12,763 nucleotides of DNA, from the NCBI GenBank assembly GCA_009705185.1, contig WLCS01000014.1, positions 1 through 12,763 on the forward strand, read 5' to 3'. Each line of letters begins with the position of its first letter. The first letter of the stretch is position 1. Source of the stretch: Actinomycetota bacterium (GTDB lineage Bacteria; Actinomycetota; Actinomycetes; Nanopelagicales; Nanopelagicaceae). Positions 7,795 to 12,763 of this stretch are shown piece by piece. The notes under the pieces were generated by a model, which saw nothing but the letters and a program-made list of their open reading frames with translations, was not told the origin of the DNA and made no database searches. The position numbers and the translations under genes were made by a program.

Positions 7795-9404
7795 AGTTAC
7801 TTGCACCTGCTCCAGGGTGGACTGCAACTGCAGATGTGATTGTTGTGGGCTCAGGAATTGCAGGACTCACAACTGCGCTGCAATGCAGAACATATGGTTT
7901 ATCAGTTCTGCTTGTAACAAAGGCAAGCGTCGATGAAGGTTCTACTAAGTGGGCACAAGGTGGAATCGCAGCAGCACTTGGTGATGGTGATTCACCCGAA
8001 CAACACGAGAAAGACACATTGGTTGCAGGTGCAGGTTTATGTGATGTTCAAGCAGTGCGGGTGCTCGTGACAGAAGGACCAGAAGCTGTTCGTAAACTTA
8101 TTGAACGCGGTGCAATATTTGATAAAGAAGAAAGTGGCGAGATTGCTCTTACTCGCGAAGGCGGGCACCTTCGAAATCGCATTCTGCATGCAGGTGGAGA
8201 TGCAACAGGGGCTGAAGTTTCACGCGCATTACTAGCTGCGGTACAAAACGATCCAGAGATTGAAGTTGTGGAAAATGCTTTAGTACTTGATGCGCTCAAG
8301 AACGATATTGGCGAAGTATGTGGAGTAACGCTTCACGTTATTGGCGCCGGAAGTCGCGATGGAGTTGGAAGAGGAATTGCAAAAGCTGTTGTATTAGCAA
8401 CTGGGGGATTGGGACAAGTATTTGCGCAGACAACCAATCCATCGGTATCTACAGGTGACGGAGTAGCGCTTGCTTTACGTGCAGGAGCAAAAGTTGCTGA
8501 CGTTGAATTCATTCAATTCCATCCAACTGTTTTATGGCTAGGAAATAGTTCAGAGGGTCAGCAACCACTTATCAGTGAAGCTGTTCGCGGAGAAGGTGCA
8601 TATCTAGTTGATAACAATGGCAAGCGGTTTATGCAAGACATTCATCCACTTGCTGAATTAGCGCCACGTGATGTTGTTGCAATTTCAATTATGCGTGTGA
8701 TGAATAAAGAGAAATTGCAGCATGTGTGGCTCGATGTACGCCATATAGAAGGATTTGAATCTAGATTTCCAACAATATATGCCTCATGCAAGAACAACGG
8801 AATAGATCCACTCACAGAACTTATTCCTGTAGCACCAGCATCTCACTATGCATCTGGTGGTGTTCGAGTTGATCTCAATGGACGTACAAGTGTGAAAGGT
8901 CTTTATGCATGTGGCGAAACTGCATGTTCTGGCGTTCACGGTGCAAACCGCCTTGCTTCTAACTCTCTCCTTGAAGGATTGGTCTTTAGCGCTCGTATTG
9001 CTGCAGATATTGCAAGCAATCTTCCGGAATTCAGCGAGCCTGTAGAAAATGTCTCTCGTGCAATCTTGCTTGATCCAAAAGTACGACACGATATTCAAGT
9101 GAGCATGAGCAAAGGCGCAGGTGTACTGCGATCTTCAGATTCGTTATTGCGCACAAGTTCAGATCTGACACGCATTGAAGATAGAACTAGCACGCAACCT
9201 TGTGTTGAAGCATGGGAGACAACTAATCTCTTTCAACTCGCACAAGCCATTCTGAAAGCTGCTCTTATTCGCCAAGAGACAAGAGGATCGCACTGGCGTG
9301 AAGATTTTCCAGATACAAGTGATGCTTGGCGCAAGCGAATTGTTCAGCAATTAGATCAAACTGGATATTGGACAAGCGGATATCAGGAGGTAGGAAGCCA
9401 ATGA
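7791..9404 (+). CDS. nadB: L-aspartate oxidase
   Basis: NadB is an FAD enzyme that oxidises L-aspartate to iminoaspartate, the first step of de novo NAD synthesis. The FAD dinucleotide fold is DVIVVGSGIAGL (15-26), followed by STKWAQGGIAAAL (51-63). The catalytic-site residues are His244 in QFHPT, Arg293 in ELAPRDVVA and His352 in SHYASGGV, matching E. coli H244, R290 and H351. GETACSGVHGANRLASNSL (375-393) is the C-terminal FAD-binding signature, and RGSHWREDFP (498-507) is in the helical C-terminal domain. At 537 residues it is full length. The two-Cys/long-insertion features that would make it a fumarate reductase or succinate dehydrogenase subunit are not apparent, and its neighbour nadC supports NadB. 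The partner nadA is absent here. Confidence 0.95.
   Translation: MKLLAPAPGWTATADVIVVGSGIAGLTTALQCRTYGLSVLLVTKASVDEGSTKWAQGGIAAALGDGDSPEQHEKDTLVAGAGLCDVQAVRVLVTEGPEAVRKLIERGAIFDKEESGEIALTREGGHLRNRILHAGGDATGAEVSRALLAAVQNDPEIEVVENALVLDALKNDIGEVCGVTLHVIGAGSRDGVGRGIAKAVVLATGGLGQVFAQTTNPSVSTGDGVALALRAGAKVADVEFIQFHPTVLWLGNSSEGQQPLISEAVRGEGAYLVDNNGKRFMQDIHPLAELAPRDVVAISIMRVMNKEKLQHVWLDVRHIEGFESRFPTIYASCKNNGIDPLTELIPVAPASHYASGGVRVDLNGRTSVKGLYACGETACSGVHGANRLASNSLLEGLVFSARIAADIASNLPEFSEPVENVSRAILLDPKVRHDIQVSMSKGAGVLRSSDSLLRTSSDLTRIEDRTSTQPCVEAWETTNLFQLAQAILKAALIRQETRGSHWREDFPDTSDAWRKRIVQQLDQTGYWTSGYQEVGSQ
9385..9390 (+). promoter_or_regulatory. Shine-Dalgarno AGGAGG that fixes the nadC start
   Basis: A perfect AGGAGG lies inside the end of nadB with ten bases before the ATG at 9401. 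It argues for that ATG over the in-frame ATG at 9326, which would add 25 residues with no family resemblance and a 79-bp overlap with nadB. Confidence 0.8.
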
Positions 9405-10225
9405 TTGACCGCGAATTAATAAAACGAGCGCTAGCTGAAGATTTAGATGGTGGCGAGGACATCACTTCTGTCGCGACCGTTTCAGGCACTGAGAGAGTCG
9501 TAGCAGACTTTGTTGTTCGAACAAATGGCGTCATTGCAGGAACAGATATGGCTGTGGCTGTCTTGGAAGAAGTTGGGTTAACAGATTTCGTATTACTTGT
9601 AACTGATGGAACAAAAGTAGCAGCGGGGACAAAACTTCTGACCGTTCGTGGTGATACTCGCGCAATTTTGCTTGCGGAGCGGACTGCGCTTAATTTCCTT
9701 GGCCACTTAAGTGGGATTGCAACGCTGACAAGCACATGGGTAGATGCGATTTCAGGAACTGCCTGCAAGATTCGCGATACACGTAAAACAACTCCAGGAA
9801 TGCGTCAACTTGAAAAGTATGCAGTTCGCATGGGTGGCGGAGTTAATCACCGAATGTCTCTGAGCGATGCTGCACTCATTAAAGATAATCATATTGCCGC
9901 AGCAGGTGGAGTCGCTGAAGCATTCAAAAGAGTGCGAGAAAAGTATCCGCAATCAGAAATTGAAATCGAAGTTGATAATTTAGATCAGCTAAAAGAAATA
10001 GTGCCACTTAAACCAGATCTCGTACTTCTAGACAATATGAGTCCTGATTTATGTGCTCAAGCAGTAAAAATTGTTTCGGGAGCATGCAAGTTGGAAGCTT
10101 CCGGAGGCATTGCAATCACGAGTGCGCGTGCATTTGCTGAAACGGGTGTGGATTATCTTGCGATTGGCGCGCTTACTCATAGCGCCCCAGTGCTAGATAT
10201 TGGATTAGATCTGAGAGCGGAGTAA
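9401..10225 (+). CDS. nadC: Nicotinate-nucleotide pyrophosphorylase (quinolinate phosphoribosyltransferase)
   Basis: NadC converts quinolinate and PRPP to nicotinate mononucleotide, CO2 and pyrophosphate, the third step from aspartate to NAD. Counted from ATG 9401 the protein has 274 residues, normal for the family. Motifs are AEDLDGGEDITS (12-23), AERTALNFLGHLSG (92-105), the phosphate-binding RDTRKTTPGMR (125-135), MGGGVNHRMSLSDAALIKDN (144-163), EIEVDN (188-193), LLDNMSP (209-215) and EASGGI (232-237). HSAPVLDIGLDL ends the barrel. The reading frame is open back to 9326, but the AGGAGG at 9385-9390 and family alignment favour 9401. The start overlaps the nadB stop by ATGA, a standard nadBC arrangement. 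Confidence 0.95.
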   Translation: MIDRELIKRALAEDLDGGEDITSVATVSGTERVVADFVVRTNGVIAGTDMAVAVLEEVGLTDFVLLVTDGTKVAAGTKLLTVRGDTRAILLAERTALNFLGHLSGIATLTSTWVDAISGTACKIRDTRKTTPGMRQLEKYAVRMGGGVNHRMSLSDAALIKDNHIAAAGGVAEAFKRVREKYPQSEIEIEVDNLDQLKEIVPLKPDLVLLDNMSPDLCAQAVKIVSGACKLEASGGIAITSARAFAETGVDYLAIGALTHSAPVLDIGLDLRAE

Positions 10226-10227
10226 TC

Positions 10228-10995
10228 ATGCTGTTAACTGTCGATGTAGGAAATACCAATACAGTCTTGGGAATTTTCAATGGTCCTGACTTAATGAAAT
10301 CGTGGAGAGTCAAGACTGATCCGCGCACTACAGCTGATGAGCTATGGCTCCAATACAGCGCTCTTGTGGCTGATTACAAAGTTACTGCACTCTCAATTTG
10401 TTCAACTGTGCCTGCAACTCTTCGTGAGTTGCGCACGATGATTGATTCATATTTTCACGACATTGCTGTCACGATTGTTGAACCTGGCACTAAGACTGGC
10501 GTCCAACTACTCGTTGATAATCCAAAAGAAATTGGCGCTGACAGAATTGTTAATACCCTTGCAGCTCATACACTTTTCGGCGGCCCAGCAATAGTTGTTG
10601 ACTTCGGAACTTCAACAAATCTCGATGTTGTCTCTCCCAAAGGAGAGTTTCTTGGGGGCGCACTTGCACCAGGAATTGAAATTTCGGTGGATGCACTTGC
10701 TTCACGCGCTGCGCAACTGAGAAAAGTCGAATTAGTTAGGCCTAAGAATGTCATCGGCAAAAATACGGTTGAAGCTCTCCAATCTGGAACAATTTTTGGT
10801 TTCGCTGGTCAAGTAGATGGATTAGTAGAGCGAATTACCGAAGAGTTAGCGTTGAGTTATGAGCAAAGGCCAACTGTTATTGCAACAGGTGGATTAGCCC
10901 CATTAATCATCGGTGTTTCAGAAACTATCGATGAACACGAGCCAGATCTGACACTTATTGGACTTCGTCTCATACACGAGAAGAACAACTCCTAG
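10228..10995 (+). CDS. coaX: Type III pantothenate kinase
   Basis: CoaX phosphorylates pantothenate with ATP, the first step of CoA synthesis. It is the type III enzyme of the acetate kinase/Hsp70-like fold, unrelated to CoaA and typically not inhibited by CoA. The N-terminal phosphate loop DVGNTNT is at residues 6-12, with Asp6 in place. GADRIVN (103-109) contains the probable catalytic Asp105, VVDFGTSTNLDVV is at 123-135, GEFLGGALAPGIEIS at 139-153, and ATGGLAPLI at 219-227. Many relatives read GTATTFD where this protein has GTSTNLD, but the loop is variable in Actinobacteria. Its 255 residues are normal. ATG 10228 is two bases after the nadC stop, with GGAG at 10219-10222. It uses the product of panC four genes upstream. 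Confidence 0.94.
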   Translation: MLLTVDVGNTNTVLGIFNGPDLMKSWRVKTDPRTTADELWLQYSALVADYKVTALSICSTVPATLRELRTMIDSYFHDIAVTIVEPGTKTGVQLLVDNPKEIGADRIVNTLAAHTLFGGPAIVVDFGTSTNLDVVSPKGEFLGGALAPGIEISVDALASRAAQLRKVELVRPKNVIGKNTVEALQSGTIFGFAGQVDGLVERITEELALSYEQRPTVIATGGLAPLIIGVSETIDEHEPDLTLIGLRLIHEKNNS

Positions 10996-11012
10996 CCGCC
11001 TCGCTCCAAGGG

Positions 11013-11018
11013 TAGACT
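11013..11018 (+). promoter_or_regulatory. Candidate -10 hexamer (TAGACT) giving a near-leaderless lysS transcript
   Basis: TAGACT lies in the 33-bp gap between coaX and lysS, ten bases before the lysS ATG. Initiation 6-8 bases downstream would leave a leader of only a few bases, and no Shine-Dalgarno sequence sits at normal spacing (AAGGG at 11008-11012 is 16 bases away). No convincing -35 box is visible. The identical hexamer precedes panC. Short leaders behind TANNNT elements are common in Actinobacteria. Confidence 0.42.
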
Positions 11019-11028
11019 CTGCGCCACT

Positions 11029-12537
11029 ATGACAACTGAGAATTTACCTTCCGCAGAAGACGATCTACCGGAGCAACTTCGGATTCGTCGCGAGAAGCGC
11101 GCAAGCCTTCTTGAGCGTGGAATTGAGGCATATCCAGTTGCCGTACCTCGGACTAAATCACTCAAAGAGATTCGCGAAAAATACACATCACTTGAAGTCG
11201 ATGTTGCAACTGGAGATGTTGAAAGTCTTACAGGTCGAATAATCTTTAAGCGCGATACAGGAAAACTTTGCTTTGCGACTTTGCGCGAAGGTGATGGAAC
11301 TGAACTTCAAGCGATGCTCTCCTTAGATAAAGTCGGACAAGAGTCACTTGATGCATGGAAATCAGATATCGATTTAGGTGACATCGTCTCTGTCACCGGT
11401 GAAATCATTACTTCAAAACGTGGTGAGCTATCAATTCTTGCAAACTCTTGGGCACTCGCATCTAAGTCTTTACGCCCACTTCCAAATGATCACAAACCGA
11501 TGTCTGAAGAGACTCGCGTGCGCATGCGTTACGTAGATTTAATTGTTCGTCCCGAAGCACGAAGTGCTGCTCGCATGCGCCCAGCTGTTATGCGTTCGCT
11601 TCGCGAAACATTTAACAATGAAAGCTTTATTGAAGTTGAAACGCCAATGCTCCAGGTTATGCATGGTGGCGCAGCTGCGCGTCCATTTAAGACATTTAGC
11701 AATGCGTATGACATGGATCTTTACATGCGAATCGCCCCAGAGCTTTTCCTTAAGCGCTGCGTGGTTGGTGGAATCGAACGAGTTTTTGAAATCAATCGAA
11801 ACTTCCGCAATGAAGGTGCCGATTCTTCACACTCACCAGAGTTTGCGATGGTCGAGTCATATATGGCGTACGGAGATTGGCGATCAATTGCTGATGTCAC
11901 TCGTTCATTGATTCAGAATGCAGCGATGGCTGTTGCAGGCTCACACGTTGTGACACATCACAACGGACGTGAAGCAAATCTTGGCGGTAAGTGGAAAGAG
12001 ATTTCACTTTACGATGCGATTTCAGAAGGAGTTGGCGAAGAGGTAACGGCTCTTACCGACATTGAAACACTTAAGAAATATGCAACAAAACTAGGCATGA
12101 AAATTGACCCAAAGTGGGTTACTGGCAAGCTTGCCGAAGAAATCTTTGAACATGTTGCACAAGATAAATTAATAGAACCTACATTTGTTATGGGCTATCC
12201 AGTTGATACTTCACCACTTGTTCGCGCACACCGCGATACTCCAGGAGTTGTTGAGAAGTGGGATCTCTACGTTGATGGGTTCGAACTAGCAACTGGATAT
12301 TCAGAGCTCATCGATCCAGTAATTCAACGTGACAGATTAATTGAACAAGCCCAACTTGGCGCCAAAGGTGATTTAGAAGCAATGCAAGTGGATGAAGATT
12401 TCTTGCGAGCCATGGAATTTGGAATGCCTCCAATGGGCGGAATGGGAATGGGCGTTGACCGATTGCTCATGGCTCTCACAGGACTTGGCATTAGAGAAAC
12501 AATTTTGTTCCCATTAGTTAAACCAGAAGTTGAGTAA
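11029..12537 (+). CDS. lysS: Lysine-tRNA ligase, class II
   Basis: LysS charges tRNA(Lys) with lysine in the cytosol. An N-terminal anticodon-binding OB fold spans about 65-145 (LTGRII, FATLREGDGTELQ). The class II catalytic core follows: motif 1 around FIEVETPML (200-208), motif 2 FEINRNFRNEGADSSHSPEF (253-272), and motif 3 GMGMGVDRLLMALTG (471-485). GYPVDTSPL (389-397) and FELATGYSEL (418-427) are conserved lysine- and ATP-site segments, and RETILFPLVKPE ends the protein. At 502 residues it is full length; no MprF-like or membrane extension is fused. The SSHSPEFAM version of motif 2 is, from memory, the actinobacterial one. It starts its own transcription unit if the TAGACT element is real, and the next gene begins two bases after its stop. 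Confidence 0.97.
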   Translation: MTTENLPSAEDDLPEQLRIRREKRASLLERGIEAYPVAVPRTKSLKEIREKYTSLEVDVATGDVESLTGRIIFKRDTGKLCFATLREGDGTELQAMLSLDKVGQESLDAWKSDIDLGDIVSVTGEIITSKRGELSILANSWALASKSLRPLPNDHKPMSEETRVRMRYVDLIVRPEARSAARMRPAVMRSLRETFNNESFIEVETPMLQVMHGGAAARPFKTFSNAYDMDLYMRIAPELFLKRCVVGGIERVFEINRNFRNEGADSSHSPEFAMVESYMAYGDWRSIADVTRSLIQNAAMAVAGSHVVTHHNGREANLGGKWKEISLYDAISEGVGEEVTALTDIETLKKYATKLGMKIDPKWVTGKLAEEIFEHVAQDKLIEPTFVMGYPVDTSPLVRAHRDTPGVVEKWDLYVDGFELATGYSELIDPVIQRDRLIEQAQLGAKGDLEAMQVDEDFLRAMEFGMPPMGGMGMGVDRLLMALTGLGIRETILFPLVKPEVE

Positions 12538-12539
12538 CA

Positions 12540-12763
12540 ATGTTGCTTATTCGTCCTGCAAAAACTTCTGATGTAAAAGCAATCCGCGAGTTAGTAGATT
12601 CGTATGCTGCTCCGGGCCAAATGCTCTCTAAAGAAACAGTTACATTATTTGAAAGCGTTCAGGAATTTACCGTCGCCGAAAAAGATGGAGTCATCATCGG
12701 ATGCGGAGCTCTTCACGTTCTCTGGGAAGATCTTGCAGAAGTAAGAACTGTTGCAGTTGAGAA
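12540..12763 (+). CDS. argA: GNAT N-acetyltransferase, probable amino-acid (glutamate) N-acetyltransferase ArgA, 3'-truncated by window end
   Basis: An ATG two bases after the lysS stop opens a frame that runs 74 codons without a stop to the window edge. It begins MLLIRPAKTSDVKAIRELVD, the beta1-alpha1 start of a GNAT acetyltransferase. QEFTVAEKDGVIIGCGALHV (41-60) is the beta2-beta4 region, followed by LAEVRTVAVE (65-74), which leads into the acetyl-CoA loop that lies beyond the window. The run EFxVAE...GCGALHVLW...L.E.RTVAV closely resembles M. tuberculosis Rv2747, a stand-alone GNAT N-acetylglutamate synthase, as I recall it. The likely role is acetylating glutamate at the first step of arginine synthesis. 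Substrate is inferred, since half the protein is missing. No Shine-Dalgarno sequence is visible, so coupling to lysS is likely. Confidence 0.8.
   Translation, partial: MLLIRPAKTSDVKAIRELVDSYAAPGQMLSKETVTLFESVQEFTVAEKDGVIIGCGALHVLWEDLAEVRTVAVE

Noticed and set aside
9326..9400. A 25-residue N-terminal extension of NadC from the upstream ATG at 9326
   Set aside because: The extension is simply nadB coding sequence in another frame, while AGGAGG plus ATG at 9401 matches the normal family start.
9265..9768. A 167-codon minus-strand open frame across the nadB/nadC junction
   Set aside because: It is Ser/Thr/Val-rich with no motif and no ribosome site, and both sense-strand genes under it are strongly conserved families.
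10996..11028. Possible T-box or other lysine-responsive leader before lysS
   Set aside because: The gap is only 33 bp with no T-box sequence or lysine riboswitch features, and the likely transcript has almost no leader.
1..12763. Defence system, mobile element, CRISPR or prophage content
   Set aside because: Every long sense frame belongs to a recognised housekeeping family. There are no transposase motifs, inverted terminal repeats, tRNA genes, spaced repeats or shifts in base composition.

Overview
The window is a dense, entirely plus-strand run of housekeeping genes from a chromosome of Actinobacteria type. The order tilS-hpt-ftsH-folE-folP-folB-folK-panC-...-coaX-lysS is, from memory, the same backbone seen in mycobacteria and streptomycetes. 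The base composition is unlike those high-GC relatives: it is in the mid-40s percent GC by eye. Together with nearly absent intergenic DNA and short proteins, this points to a streamlined, lower-GC actinobacterium, such as the freshwater acI/Nanopelagicales group. That placement is an inference.

Layout. (1) 9-1211: a secreted NlpC/P60 cell-wall hydrolase with a coiled-coil arm. (2) 1221-4807: tilS (tRNA-Ile lysidine), hpt (purine salvage) and ftsH (membrane protease). (3) 4804-6973: the folate block folE-folP-folB-folK, joined to ftsH by a GTGA overlap. (4) 7024-10995: a B-vitamin/coenzyme block, panC-nadB-nadC-coaX, behind a 50-bp gap with a candidate promoter. (5) 11029-12537: lysS behind a 33-bp gap with a candidate promoter of the leaderless kind. 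(6) 12540-end: the first 74 codons of a GNAT N-acetyltransferase resembling actinobacterial ArgA.

How the genes work together. FolE, FolB, FolK and FolP make dihydropteroate from GTP. PanC and CoaX supply and phosphorylate pantothenate for CoA. NadB and NadC perform the first and third steps of NAD synthesis from aspartate. Several partner steps are not in the window: the dihydroneopterin triphosphate phosphatase, panD, panB and nadA. Five start/stop overlaps indicate polycistronic transcription with translational coupling.

No mobile element, CRISPR array, RNA gene, convincing terminator or frameshifted gene was seen, and no stretch over about 50 bp lacks a gene. I found no evidence of an undescribed system. 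The most useful second looks are the TANNNT-type promoter candidates, the nadB-nadC placement between panC and coaX, and the N-terminally compact PanC.
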